A stretch of 64,000 bases of DNA from Microcaldota archaeon. Lineage in GTDB: Archaea; Micrarchaeota; Micrarchaeia; Micrarchaeales; Micrarchaeaceae. A program made the translations under genes and the position numbers. The notes below the pieces were generated by a model, which had not been told where the DNA came from, searched no databases, and saw only the letters and a program-made list of their open reading frames with translations. Every line of letters starts with the position of its first letter. Position 1 is the first letter of the stretch. This document shows, piece by piece, positions 46,229-55,917 of this stretch. The stretch is taken from the NCBI GenBank assembly GCA_027339055.1, contig DAHWRK010000002.1, positions 1 to 64,000 on the forward strand, in the 5' to 3' direction.

Positions 46229-47208
46229 TTTTGCTCCCCGAATACCTTATCATGAAAAGCCTTTATGAACGCTTCTCTTCCTTCCTTTTTTGGCCCATAA
46301 GCCCCTGCAGCGCAAGGATGGCCTCCGCCGGTGCCTTCTATTGTGTTGGAAATTGCCCTCATTATCCTGCCCAGGTGCATATTCATTTCGGTATCCAAAG
46401 TAGGCCTGCACCTCGCGGAGAACGATATTTCATTTTCCGACTCTGAATAAAAAAGGGCTATGTCTGCTCCTATCTTTATGGCATCGTCTGCCGCTATTGC
46501 CGCATGGACCGATGTGGCTCCGCTTACAAAAAGCCTGTTTCCGATAATCACGGTCTTGGAATCAAACAGCTCGTCCATTGTCCTCTCCCTGGCCTCCGCC
46601 GGTGCTATCTTCGAAAATTTCTCAAGCAGTTGCTGAAATCCAAGGCCCGAAATTTCGAGCAATTCGCCTATCTGTATGAAGCTCTTGGCCGTCGCGTTCC
46701 GAAACTCTGCGGAATCTGAATATATTCCCATCGCCAGAATCTCCGAAGTTGGCCGGTCAGGCCGTATTCCGAAGCTTTTGAGCAGTTCATACACTATGCT
46801 CGCCGTGGAATTATAATTTTCATCGTTGAATACAAAAGCTTTTCCAGCCTCCGGCGAAGCGTGATGGTCTATCACGACCACCTGTGCCGAAGATTCTTTT
46901 AGCCTTTTTTCAAAACGCCCGCAGTCTTCGAAATTGTTTACGTCTACAAGAACTATCAGCTCCGCGCTGTCGTCAAACCCACTGCCTATATCTGGCATGG
47001 CTATGCCTGCCTGCTCGATGGCGAAGCGGGCATTGGACGATATAAAGTCCGGCGCCCTTATCGACGAATTTTTCAGGATCTTCGTAATCCCGAAAGCAGA
47101 CGATACGCAGTCCATATCTCCTATGGAATGGAATGTTACCATTGTCCTTTTGTCCGCATTTCTTTTAAGAAATTCGACAAGTTCCTCAAGCTTCACGCAA
47201 CCGCTCAT
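46225..47208 (-). CDS. DHH/DHHA1 family phosphoesterase (nanoRNase / RecJ-like)
   Basis: A 327-aa protein. The catalytic motif VVIDHHASPE (about residue 110) and the C-terminal DHHA1 motif GGGHPCAAGAYG are present, with DMDCVSS as the first metal-binding block. Such proteins degrade short oligonucleotides or pAp, or act as RecJ/GAN-type partners of the replicative helicase. It is translationally coupled to prefoldin beta upstream and mre11 downstream, which favours a nucleic-acid role. Confidence 0.82.
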   Translation of the reverse strand: MSGCVKLEELVEFLKRNADKRTMVTFHSIGDMDCVSSAFGITKILKNSSIRAPDFISSNARFAIEQAGIAMPDIGSGFDDSAELIVLVDVNNFEDCGRFEKRLKESSAQVVVIDHHASPEAGKAFVFNDENYNSTASIVYELLKSFGIRPDRPTSEILAMGIYSDSAEFRNATAKSFIQIGELLEISGLGFQQLLEKFSKIAPAEARERTMDELFDSKTVIIGNRLFVSGATSVHAAIAADDAIKIGADIALFYSESENEISFSARCRPTLDTEMNMHLGRIMRAISNTIEGTGGGHPCAAGAYGPKKEGREAFIKAFHDKVFGEQK

Positions 47209-47546
47209 TTGCCCTTCTGGCCGTTAACCATCGACATTACTTTTTCCCTGAGTTCCTGCTCTCTCTTTTTCAGCTCGTCTATCTGCTTCTTCAGCATTGT
47301 AAGGCGCATGTTGGTGAGCTCGCTCTTTTCGTTTATGTCCTCAAGCGCGGCTTCCTTGGTGGCTTCCACTATCGCTCCGCCAATCGAGGAGTATATCTTT
47401 CCCGATGAACCCTCTATCTGTTCTTTTGCATGGTTAAGCTCGTCCTTCTGCGCGGTAAACTGTTCCCTCTGCATAGAAAGTGCCTGAAGCTGCTCTTCGA
47501 CCTTTTGGTAATCCAGCGTCAGCTTCTCCAAATTGTTTTCTTCCAT
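47205..47546 (-). CDS. pfdB: Prefoldin beta subunit
   Basis: A 113-aa protein with two long coiled-coil helices around a short beta-hairpin region (SSGKIYSSIGGAIVEATKE), the prefoldin beta pattern. It forms the alpha2-beta4 jellyfish chaperone that passes substrates to the thermosome. ATG 47546 was preferred over an upstream in-frame start. It overlaps the next gene by 4 nt. Confidence 0.82.
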   Translation of the reverse strand: MEENNLEKLTLDYQKVEEQLQALSMQREQFTAQKDELNHAKEQIEGSSGKIYSSIGGAIVEATKEAALEDINEKSELTNMRLTMLKKQIDELKKREQELREKVMSMVNGQKGK

Positions 47547-47627
47547 TTTGACCACTTGTATCATAAATCGTGATTTTCATTGAAATATGGCAAATAAAGC
47601 TTTTATGATTTCGTAATCCCAATATGG

Positions 47628-48725
47628 CTATTTGTCGATTTCTGCCATTATTACATCCAGGCTCCCCAATATTGAGAATATATCTGCAAACTTGTGGCCC
47701 TTGGCCAGATGTGATAGCAACGATAGGTTCATGTATGTCGGAGATCTCATGTATATGCGGTACGGTTTCTGCTTGTCTGGAATCATGTATATTATGCCTT
47801 CCCCTCTAGGCAATTCATGGCTTAGCAGCACTGGTTCAGGGTTGGCCTGAGGTCCTATGAGTTTTATTGGCATCCCAACTACGTCCTCGTTCGACGGAAA
47901 GTTGTCCAGCGCCTGCCTTATTATCGATATGCTCTGCTTCATCTCCTCGAATCTTACCTTGTATCTGGCATAAGAGTCGCCTTCGCTTCTCGTCGGCACA
48001 TTGAATTTGATTTTGTCATATATATAGTACGGCATCGCTTTTCTTACGTCGTATTCAAGCCCCGACGCTCGCAACGTGGGCCCAGCAGCTCCCATATTTA
48101 TTGCATCCTCAAGCTTCAGCTTTCCTATGTCCTTGGTCCTCTCGCTGAAAACGGGGTTCTTGTCAAGCACTTCCGGGTACTGGTCTATGTGCTCTTCTAT
48201 ATAATCGGTGAGCCTGTAAGCTCTTTCCTTAAAATCTTTCGGAAGCGGCTTCCAAAGGCCGCCAACCCTTATGTTCACGTAAAACATCCTGCTTCCGGAT
48301 ATGTCCTCGAGGAACTTTATTATCTCTGCTCTCTCCCTGAATGTCCACATGAATAGGGTGAACATTTGGCCTAGGTCATTGCAAAAAGTGCCAAGCCATA
48401 GCAAATGGCTTGCTATGCGCTGAAATTCATCAAGTACGACTCGCGCATATTGCGCTGCCTCCTTCACTTCCTTTCCCTGCGCAATCTCTACTGCGTGTAC
48501 GTAAAGATCGTCCCATGCAAGCGGAGCAACATAATCCATTTTTTCCGTATAAGAGGGATTTTGCATATACATTCTGGTTTCCATCAGCTTTTCTACACCC
48601 CTGTGCAAAAATCCGATGTGCGTGTTGACGTCTATTACAGTATCTCCATCTACGTCCACAACAAGCCTCAGCACTCCGTGTGTGCTTGGATGTATTGGCC
48701 CCACATTTATCCTCATTATGCTCAT
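47628..48725 (-). CDS. nuoD: Complex I subunit NuoD (49 kDa)
   Basis: A 365-aa subunit. The quinone-site loop GPIHPSTHGVLRL is at the N terminus. The CxxC pairs of NiFe hydrogenase large subunits are absent, so it is of the respiratory type. It follows nuoC with a 1-nt overlap. No nuoH or later gene follows; the next gene downstream on this strand is prefoldin beta. Confidence 0.93.
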   Translation of the reverse strand: MSIMRINVGPIHPSTHGVLRLVVDVDGDTVIDVNTHIGFLHRGVEKLMETRMYMQNPSYTEKMDYVAPLAWDDLYVHAVEIAQGKEVKEAAQYARVVLDEFQRIASHLLWLGTFCNDLGQMFTLFMWTFRERAEIIKFLEDISGSRMFYVNIRVGGLWKPLPKDFKERAYRLTDYIEEHIDQYPEVLDKNPVFSERTKDIGKLKLEDAINMGAAGPTLRASGLEYDVRKAMPYYIYDKIKFNVPTRSEGDSYARYKVRFEEMKQSISIIRQALDNFPSNEDVVGMPIKLIGPQANPEPVLLSHELPRGEGIIYMIPDKQKPYRIYMRSPTYMNLSLLSHLAKGHKFADIFSILGSLDVIMAEIDK

Positions 48726-49093
48726 TACTGCTGCCTCTTGTAATCCTCATTCCCCCAAGCGAAGCTTTTTCTCAACGGCGCCTCAGTCCCGTTCCACTTC
48801 TCCAAAAGAAGCCGGGGTGCATCCCTTCCGATTATCTTTATGCTAAACATCTCAGACAATTCTCTTTCCAGCCAGTCCGCTGATTTGTAAAGCATTATAA
48901 CTGTGTGTATGGATTCGTCGTCCTTAAGGTTTACACCTAGAATCTCTTGCTTTTTTTGTTCCGTATTATACAATATATACACTACCTCTAAGTGGTCTTT
49001 GTAGTCGACCGCAGTTATCCCTTTTAGGTAATCAAACCCCTCTTTTTTCATATCTTCTAGGGTTGTCAGTAATGCTTCTTTCTGTATCTCCAT
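48725..49093 (-). CDS. nuoC: Complex I subunit NuoC (30 kDa)
   Basis: A 122-aa protein. GITAVDYKDHLEVVYILYN and the ADWLERELSEMFSIKIIGR segment are the family core. The predicted start overlaps the nuoB end by 62 nt; a shorter start at ATG 49051 would remove most of this. It is smaller than bacterial NuoC, with little C-terminal extension. Confidence 0.88.
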   Translation of the reverse strand: MEIQKEALLTTLEDMKKEGFDYLKGITAVDYKDHLEVVYILYNTEQKKQEILGVNLKDDESIHTVIMLYKSADWLERELSEMFSIKIIGRDAPRLLLEKWNGTEAPLRKSFAWGNEDYKRQQ

Positions 49094-49664
49094 CTATTTT
49101 TCCACCTATTTTGTCCTGAAGGCGCATAAGCGCTCCAAAAAGGTTTTCCGGTTTTGGCGGGCAGCCTATCGCATAAACGTCTACAGGCAAAACCTGATCT
49201 ATTCCTTTTATTATATTATAGCTTTCCCACCACGGGCCGCCAGAAGTTGCACATTCGCCATACGCTATAACATACCTGGGCTCTGACATTTGTTCATAAA
49301 GCCTTTTTATCCTCGGAACCATAGATTTGGTTACCCAGCCTGCAACTATCATCACGTCGCACTGCCTTGGGGTTCCCCTAAAAAGCAAGAAACCCTTTCT
49401 CTCTGCATCTATCCTTGCCGCGCCAAAATCCATGAGCTCCATTGCGCAACACGCCAAACCAAACTGCAAAGGCCAAAGCGATTTTTCCATGCTCCACTTT
49501 ACCAATCCGGACGCCCGCGCCTTTACAAAATCGCCCAGTTTCAAAAACATTGCGTTTATCGGGACCTCTTTCCCTTTCAAGCTACTCTGCAGGAGCTCGT
49601 TCATCTCCTGTTCCGCATTTTCAAATTCCTGCTCGCTGTACGGCACATCATTCTCCACTGCCAT
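49032..49664 (-). CDS. nuoB: Complex I subunit NuoB (PSST)
   Basis: A 210-aa protein that holds the terminal iron-sulfur cluster N2 next to quinone. The ligands are visible as CCAMELMDFG, GECATSGG and the GCPPKPENL segment. The N-terminal 50 residues are a polar extension. It overlaps nuoA by 17 nt, in standard operon order A-B-C-D. Confidence 0.93.
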   Translation of the reverse strand: MAVENDVPYSEQEFENAEQEMNELLQSSLKGKEVPINAMFLKLGDFVKARASGLVKWSMEKSLWPLQFGLACCAMELMDFGAARIDAERKGFLLFRGTPRQCDVMIVAGWVTKSMVPRIKRLYEQMSEPRYVIAYGECATSGGPWWESYNIIKGIDQVLPVDVYAIGCPPKPENLFGALMRLQDKIGGKIDGDTERSITDNPRRYEKRGV

Positions 49665-50007
49665 CGCCTATTACTTTATATCCTATCACAGAGAAAACCG
49701 TCGCAGAAACGAGCAAAAGAACCATGTAAAGCCCGGAATATCTGCTCATTATATTGGAAGCGTACGCCCATACCAGCGCAAGAATTGCTATGACTTCGAA
49801 CGGCAGGAAAATCATTATGAAGGGAAAGTATTCGCTGTCTATGTCTCTGCTGTTTCCCACTGTCTTTTCTCCGCTTTCATAGGGTGCATCCTTTACATCG
49901 TTTGGCTTATACCTCCTGCCCAATATCTTGGCAGTCATTAAGAATGATACAGGTATAAATATGCCGAGAAGGGCAAAAAGAACCAATGCGATGTAGTTGT
50001 AAAGCAT
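49648..50007 (-). CDS. nuoA: Complex I subunit NuoA
   Basis: A 119-aa protein with three membrane helices. The loop between helix 1 and 2 reads YESGEKTVGNSRDI, the NuoA signature, and an acidic residue is present in helix 2 (FLPFEVIAIL). First gene of the nuoABCD run. Confidence 0.9.
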   Translation of the reverse strand: MLYNYIALVLFALLGIFIPVSFLMTAKILGRRYKPNDVKDAPYESGEKTVGNSRDIDSEYFPFIMIFLPFEVIAILALVWAYASNIMSRYSGLYMVLLLVSATVFSVIGYKVIGDGSGE

Positions 50008-50069
50008 TACATCTACCTAGTACGCTTTATGTTGCCAATGCTAAATATGTTTTGCTTGCCTCAAAGGCT

Positions 50070-50372
50070 TTAGCTCCCAGAACTAAGGGCCCCCAGAACA
50101 TCAGCAGAATCATCAGGCGAAGCTTTTACCTTCTTTTTCATCCCACATTTGAGGCAGATATAACTTATAGTAAACGTTCCGTATCTGTCCGATATTGCGC
50201 CAACCGGCTCCATTTTTCCACCACAATCACATTCCCTGTCTCCGGGCTTTATATCTACGTGCAATCCATACAGGCATTTCGGACAGTGATCCGTATAGCC
50301 GTTGCCTTTTACCTTAAAACCGCAATTATAGCATGTGAAATCTTCTATGTTCCTTGCAAATTTCTTTCCCAT
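50070..50372 (-). CDS. RNHCP domain protein
   Basis: A 100-aa zinc-ribbon-like protein with three metal half-sites: CYNCG (about 14), HCPKCLYGLHVDIKPGDR (about 29-46) and CLKCG (about 75), plus CDCGG. This is the RNHCP pattern, here with DHCP in the place of NHCP. Function is unknown. It lies between nuoA and the divergent dtd2 gene. Confidence 0.8.
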   Translation of the reverse strand: MGKKFARNIEDFTCYNCGFKVKGNGYTDHCPKCLYGLHVDIKPGDRECDCGGKMEPVGAISDRYGTFTISYICLKCGMKKKVKASPDDSADVLGALSSGS

Positions 50373-50428
50373 GTAACCATATCAAAAACGCTAAATAAAC
50401 GAATCTGTTATTACTATCTGTGTAAGTT

Positions 50429-51178
50429 ATGGTTTCAATAATATATAACGATATCGACCCAGTCTCAAGAAATTCCCACGCTTATATTGCAAGGGAATAC
50501 GAAAACCAGGAAATGCCGTTCGGATTGGTAAAGGTGCAAACCGAATTGATAAACACTGCTCTCCCCGAATCCATATCAGAACCAGCTATATTTATGAGCA
50601 AGCATTCGAGCAGCAAGAGCATAGGCTCGTTCACCGTCCATTCTGAAGGCAACTGGTCGTCCAAAGCAGAGCTTGGGGGAATCCCAAACATGCTTAGCAT
50701 GGCCTCCCCAATAGAAATGCTTAACACGCTGATACAAATGTCAAAGATAAACGTTAAGGGCGTGGAAGTCACATATGAGGCAACGCACCACGGTCCCCAC
50801 ACATACAAAAAATCATTTTTTGCAGAGGTAGGGGGCAATGCCGAAGTAGTCGGAAGCCCAGGAATGGCAGAACTTCTTGCGAAATCGATAATAAATTCGT
50901 TGGATATGGGCAACGGCTCCAATAGGATAGTCATCGGCATAGGTGGAAACCATTATGCATCTAAGTTTACCAAGCTGGCACTTGAAAAAGGTTATGCCTT
51001 TGCGCACATAATGCCAAGATATTACGCAAACGAGACCGTGATGCTAAACCAAGCGTTTGAAATGTCGAATCCAAAGCCGGACGTTGCAGTTATGGAGTGG
51101 AAAAGCCTTTCGGCAAAGGAAAGAGAGCCAATACTTAAAAAATTGAACGAAATAGGTATTGATTATGAGAGGGTTTGA
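50429..51178 (+). CDS. dtdA: D-aminoacyl-tRNA deacylase, archaeal type (DTD2)
   Basis: A 249-aa protein that frees tRNA from D-amino acids. Family blocks visible are FMSKHSSSKSIGSFTVHSEGN, EVTYEATHHGPHT and GIGGNHYASKFT. It is the first gene of a tight plus-strand run and overlaps the surface-protein gene by 14 nt. Confidence 0.88.
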   Translation: MVSIIYNDIDPVSRNSHAYIAREYENQEMPFGLVKVQTELINTALPESISEPAIFMSKHSSSKSIGSFTVHSEGNWSSKAELGGIPNMLSMASPIEMLNTLIQMSKINVKGVEVTYEATHHGPHTYKKSFFAEVGGNAEVVGSPGMAELLAKSIINSLDMGNGSNRIVIGIGGNHYASKFTKLALEKGYAFAHIMPRYYANETVMLNQAFEMSNPKPDVAVMEWKSLSAKEREPILKKLNEIGIDYERV

Positions 51179-53150
51179 AATCTTTTTGTCTATAGTGCTG
51201 CTTTCGTTATTGCTGCTACTTGGAACCACAAACGCGCAGTACTGGTTTCAAAGCGGGGTAAGGTCATCCCAAAATTATTCTTTCAATAATGGCGCATCAG
51301 TAAGTATAGAAACAGTATATCCCCAGCAGCTTCAATATGGCTCCTTTGGCTTCTGGGTCGGAGAAATACTCGGCAACGGCGCCTTCATACAAGTAGGATA
51401 TGAAATTCCCAACCAAACCGGATATTACCCTACTGGCTGTTCTCCTAACGCTGCATGCACTGGAAAGGTCATAGTTAAAAAGGGCCAACCCTCATGGTTT
51501 TGGGAATATTTCCCTGCTGGGAACAATTCAAATGGCTTCTACGGCTCGGTTGGGACAAACGACAGCGTCGGCCCAAATGGGGCCTTTAACACCTACTCAT
51601 TCAAATATGTAAACGGCGAATGGAACATATACTTAAATAATGAGCTGATAGGCTCAGTGTCCCTTGGCACATCAAACTCTGGGCAGAACGTACCTACGGT
51701 ATTCGGAGAATATGCAAACTCCAACAACAATGACACCTATATGAAACCAGTAATATTTTCCAACCTGACGGTATACAAAAACGGCATTCCGGAAAAAGTT
51801 TCTACAGGGTATTCATACATAGGCTATGGCACCGGAAGTTTGCAAAACCTAAGGAACAACTATGGCGTTGAAGAGGTTGCCCCGTACGTAAATGTGTTTG
51901 AAGTGGGTTCGGGCCTTCCGACTCCAGCAAATTTTACTACATTATGGTCATACGGCTACTATCTTAAAGTAAATTCCGATTATGGGTATAGGGGCAATGC
52001 ACAGTATTCACCATACGCCAATTTCAATCTCACAGAACCAGAATATATCTATTTAAGCAATAACACAAGGGAGCGCTTCGTCGAGTGGCAAGGCTCCGGA
52101 ATCGGATCATACACCGGCGTTTCGAACAACACCAAAATAAAAATATCATCCAACATCACCGAAACGGCAATGTGGCAGACGCAATATCTTGTAAATATTT
52201 CTAGCAGTTTTGGCAGCGCAACTGGTTCAGGCTGGTATACTAACGGAACCGTTGCAACAATACGCATATCGCCTCTGAATGTTAGCGCCGGTCCTGGATC
52301 GCGATATCGCTTTTATGGTTTCGGCAATATAAGCACCAAACCAGAAATTCACATTTCCGTAACAAGTCCAATAAATATAATGGCGCTGTGGAAAAAGCAA
52401 TACTTGATAAGCGGTACGACGCCATACGGAAACGTAACCGGCTCAGGGTGGTACAATTCGAATGCTACTGCATATTTATCATTGTCAAAAACTTCACAGC
52501 AAATAAACACAACAACAGAAAAGATATTCGTTTCATGGAGCAATATATACGACAACAGCACAATAAAAATAAATGCCACGCAAAGCTACAATCTGACTGC
52601 AATATTCGGCACGGCGTTTAAAGAAACCGTTGTCCCGGAATCCATAAACGGCAACGGCCTCAAACCGTCATTGTTTTATCTCAACGGCAAACCTTACAAA
52701 AATCTTACGTTATTCATGCTAGAAGGCAATGGCAAAATCGGCCCTTTTTACATAAGTGGAGTAAATGTCACTCCAACAAATAGTACGATAGATGTTTCAG
52801 CTCCTGGAGACATTGACGTACTGCTTCCAGTTTACAACATTACAATATATGCACGTAACATATTCGGTGCCCCGATAAGCGGCACCGTAGAGGCACGCTT
52901 CCAAAACGGGACTGTTTTGCAAAAACGCCTGAACCAAAACGGTTCCGCGGTATTTGCAGGTGTGCCATATGGAAACGTATCCGGAGAAATAACATATTCT
53001 GGCTTCACTGAAAAGTTTGCCTCGTCTTATTCCGATGGGGTCAATGTGGAGATGGTAACGCCGGCAATAATAATGGCAATAGTGGTAGTAACGATTGCTA
53101 TTGCATCCTTCTGGTTCTATATGCAGTTCAAGCGCAAGAAAAAATGGTAA
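51165..53150 (+). CDS. Exported, membrane-anchored surface protein with InlB-B-like repeats
   Basis: A protein of about 661 aa. It has an N-terminal signal peptide (hydrophobic 8-22, ending TTNAQ). Next comes a beta-rich domain of about 230 residues of lectin/jelly-roll appearance. Three divergent InlB B-repeat-like units follow, each with W-x-x-QY-L and TGSGWY (about residues 295-490). It ends in a carboxypeptidase-regulatory-like segment and a C-terminal membrane helix followed by KRKKKW. About 25 N-x-S/T sequons make it a likely N-glycoprotein and AglB substrate. It sits, unexpectedly, inside an operon of RNA and translation genes. The partner it binds is unknown. Confidence 0.75.
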   Translation: MRGFEIFLSIVLLSLLLLLGTTNAQYWFQSGVRSSQNYSFNNGASVSIETVYPQQLQYGSFGFWVGEILGNGAFIQVGYEIPNQTGYYPTGCSPNAACTGKVIVKKGQPSWFWEYFPAGNNSNGFYGSVGTNDSVGPNGAFNTYSFKYVNGEWNIYLNNELIGSVSLGTSNSGQNVPTVFGEYANSNNNDTYMKPVIFSNLTVYKNGIPEKVSTGYSYIGYGTGSLQNLRNNYGVEEVAPYVNVFEVGSGLPTPANFTTLWSYGYYLKVNSDYGYRGNAQYSPYANFNLTEPEYIYLSNNTRERFVEWQGSGIGSYTGVSNNTKIKISSNITETAMWQTQYLVNISSSFGSATGSGWYTNGTVATIRISPLNVSAGPGSRYRFYGFGNISTKPEIHISVTSPINIMALWKKQYLISGTTPYGNVTGSGWYNSNATAYLSLSKTSQQINTTTEKIFVSWSNIYDNSTIKINATQSYNLTAIFGTAFKETVVPESINGNGLKPSLFYLNGKPYKNLTLFMLEGNGKIGPFYISGVNVTPTNSTIDVSAPGDIDVLLPVYNITIYARNIFGAPISGTVEARFQNGTVLQKRLNQNGSAVFAGVPYGNVSGEITYSGFTEKFASSYSDGVNVEMVTPAIIMAIVVVTIAIASFWFYMQFKRKKKW

Positions 53151-53156
53151 GGACAA

Positions 53157-55910
53157 ATGGACGTATACTCTTATTTTCTAAAAAGCCACGAGTCGTTCAC
53201 AAAGATACAGAAGCTGGCATTTCCCGTAATAAAAAGCAAATCCAACGCACTTATAGTCGCTCCCACAGGTTCAGGAAAGACAGAGTCTGCATTTCTTCCT
53301 ATTCTTAACGACATTGTCAAAAATCACGCAGCAGCAATAACATTGCTCTACATAACGCCATTGCGAGCCCTCAACAGGGACATGCTGCTTAGGCTGGAAG
53401 GCATATGTGCGGAATTCGGCGTATCGATGGGGGTAAGGCACGGCGACACTAGCGTCAGCGAAAAATCCAAGCAGACAAGAAAGCCGCCTACAATAATGAT
53501 TACTACCCCAGAAACGCTGCAAAGCATACTGCCCACAAAATACCTCGGGCCTGCACTGAAGAACCTGAAGTATGTGATCGTAGATGAAATCCACGAGCTC
53601 TACTATAACAAGCGCGGCGCGCAGCTATCTCTCGCATTGGAAAGGCTCGAGGAGCTTTCGCCCGGATTCGTACGTGTAGGGTTAAGCGCTACGGTGGGGA
53701 ATACCGAAACAATATCCAAATTCTTGTGTGGCTCGAGACAGTGCAAAGTAATAAACTCTGACGAATCAAAGCAGACGGAAATAAACGTGCTATTTCCAGA
53801 TAAGATAAAGCGCCCTAACAAAGACCTAATGGAAAAATTTGGCCTTGACGCAGCGTCTGCTGCAAGATTGGAGGTAATATCAGAAGAGATAAAATCCGGA
53901 ACCTCAACCCTGATATTTGCAAACACTAGGCAAATAGTCGAAGCGCTAGGCAACAGGCTAACATACATGCAGAAAATAAGGCCTTTCGGCGGCATAGGGG
54001 TTCATCATAGCTCCATAGAAAAATCCGAAAGAATAAAGATGGAATTGGATTTCAAGAACGGCGAGATAAAAGGTCTTTTGGCAACTAGTTCGCTTGAGCT
54101 TGGCATAGATATCGGCACAATAAACAAGGTCATACAATACGGCTCTCCCAGGCAGGCGCTGAGGCTGATACAGCGCGTGGGCAGGAGCGGTCATACATCA
54201 CACGGCAAGCCTGTGGGCAAAATACTTGCTACGGGTATCATGGACGCAATAGAATCTACTGCAGTGACAATGAACGCAGCAGACAGCTTAATAGAAAACT
54301 ATTCGTGCCAGTTTGGTTCTCTGGATGTCCTAGCCAACCAGATATGCGGGATTGCATTGGACAAGGGCACCATCAGATTCGAAGCCCTGCTTGGGGTTAT
54401 AAACAGGTCTTACATATACAGTGGAATAAAGAAGGAAGAACTATCATACCTGCTGGCTTTCATGTCTAAGCAGCGCATGCTTGGCTTCGATGGCGTTACA
54501 ATAAGCGCAGGCAAGTCTACAAGGATGTACTATTACGAGCACCTTAGCGTCATACCAGACACAAAACGCTTCATGGTAAAGAACATAGCAACAAGCAAGA
54601 TAATATCGAGCCTGGACGAAAGGTTTGTAGCAGGCAAGCTAGAAGAGGGCATCATATTCATAACTAAAGGCTTGCCCTGGAAGGTTATAAGCATAGAGGA
54701 TGATATCATATATGCGGAACCTTCAACCGATATAGAAGGGGCTGTCCCTGACTGGTCAGGCGAGGACATACCTGTGAGCAGGGAAGTAGCTGCGCGCGTA
54801 TCTTCAATAATAAGCAATCCCTCCTCAATAAGAAAATACAAAGCAAACGACGAACCATCTGAAAAGAGGATACACGAATTTTCAACCGAATGCTCCGAAT
54901 ACTCGCTGAATGACAGGTCTTTCGTCATCGAGAAGCACCCAGAATATGTGGCAGTCTACACGTTCTTGGGAACCCTAGGGAATGAAGCCCTTTCTAGGAT
55001 AATGGGCCATCTGCTTAGCATACGCTTCGGCAGAAGCATAAACATACGCTCATCTCCCTACATGATTTTTATAGAGCTAAATCAGAAAGTGGAGATCGAA
55101 AATCTCTTGAGGGCTATAAATCCAGATTCTATAGCAGAAACGATAGACGAATTTCTCGAAAAATCAGAAATTTTTTCCTACCATTTTGTCTATGTGGCGA
55201 AAATGTTCGGAATAATAGACAGGGAAGCCAAGGTTTCGAAATCCCTTACGCGCAGGCTTATATCAATTTTCAAGGATAGCCCGGTATACAAAGAGGCAAG
55301 GAGGGAGCTGATGCAAAACTACTTTGATATCGAAGGCCTTTCCTCATTCCTTAAGCTGCTTAGAAAAAATGAACTGCGACCCAGGCTCTTTGAAGTAGAC
55401 ACAATAACAAAAATGACAAAAGCCATAATGGATTCCGCATACTACACCAAGGAGCTCATAATGCCGCTGACGCCAAGCAACGAGCTTCTCAATTCATTCG
55501 TAGAATACACTACCTCAAAAAGCATAAAGCTGTTATGCACATACTGCGGTTTCTATTTCACCGAAAAAATATCCGACCTCAAGGAAAAGCAAAAAATAGT
55601 ATGCCCAAACTGCTCGAGCCCGATGATAGCAGTATACAAAGACGACCTCAAATCGATAGTTGACAAAAGGAAGAAAGGTATAAAGCTTGAAAGGCCAGAA
55701 AAGAAAAAGCTCAACGAAGCTATGGCCGAAGCAGATCTGTTTTCCGCGTATGGGTGGAAAGCAGCTGCGGCTCTGGCAACTTATGGAGTAGGCCCACGCT
55801 CCGCGGCAAGGGCACTTATGATGTTGAGGCGCGAGGATAAACTATTCTATATAGATTTAATAGAGGCGCAGAAGCAGTTCATAAAGAATAAAAAATATTG
55901 GTCGATATAG
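53157..55910 (+). CDS. lhr: Lhr-family superfamily 2 helicase
   Basis: A 917-aa helicase. It has a Q-like motif followed by Walker A APTGSGKTES, DEIH box VIVDEIHELYYNKRGAQ, SAT motif GLSATVGN, and motif VI RLIQRVGRSGH, then the winged-helix/Lhr-core extension. Residues about 782-812 form a zinc finger (CTYCGF, CPNCSS) typical of archaeal Lhr-type proteins. Family members unwind DNA and RNA-DNA hybrids in repair and possibly transcription-linked processes. It starts 6 nt after the surface-protein stop. Confidence 0.88.
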   Translation: MDVYSYFLKSHESFTKIQKLAFPVIKSKSNALIVAPTGSGKTESAFLPILNDIVKNHAAAITLLYITPLRALNRDMLLRLEGICAEFGVSMGVRHGDTSVSEKSKQTRKPPTIMITTPETLQSILPTKYLGPALKNLKYVIVDEIHELYYNKRGAQLSLALERLEELSPGFVRVGLSATVGNTETISKFLCGSRQCKVINSDESKQTEINVLFPDKIKRPNKDLMEKFGLDAASAARLEVISEEIKSGTSTLIFANTRQIVEALGNRLTYMQKIRPFGGIGVHHSSIEKSERIKMELDFKNGEIKGLLATSSLELGIDIGTINKVIQYGSPRQALRLIQRVGRSGHTSHGKPVGKILATGIMDAIESTAVTMNAADSLIENYSCQFGSLDVLANQICGIALDKGTIRFEALLGVINRSYIYSGIKKEELSYLLAFMSKQRMLGFDGVTISAGKSTRMYYYEHLSVIPDTKRFMVKNIATSKIISSLDERFVAGKLEEGIIFITKGLPWKVISIEDDIIYAEPSTDIEGAVPDWSGEDIPVSREVAARVSSIISNPSSIRKYKANDEPSEKRIHEFSTECSEYSLNDRSFVIEKHPEYVAVYTFLGTLGNEALSRIMGHLLSIRFGRSINIRSSPYMIFIELNQKVEIENLLRAINPDSIAETIDEFLEKSEIFSYHFVYVAKMFGIIDREAKVSKSLTRRLISIFKDSPVYKEARRELMQNYFDIEGLSSFLKLLRKNELRPRLFEVDTITKMTKAIMDSAYYTKELIMPLTPSNELLNSFVEYTTSKSIKLLCTYCGFYFTEKISDLKEKQKIVCPNCSSPMIAVYKDDLKSIVDKRKKGIKLERPEKKKLNEAMAEADLFSAYGWKAAAALATYGVGPRSAARALMMLRREDKLFYIDLIEAQKQFIKNKKYWSI

Positions 55911-55917
55911 TGGTAAT

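Noticed and set aside
51165-53150. Surface protein as a peptidase or glycosidase
   Set aside because: No catalytic motif was visible in the N-terminal beta-rich domain; it was kept as an adhesin-like protein of unknown function.
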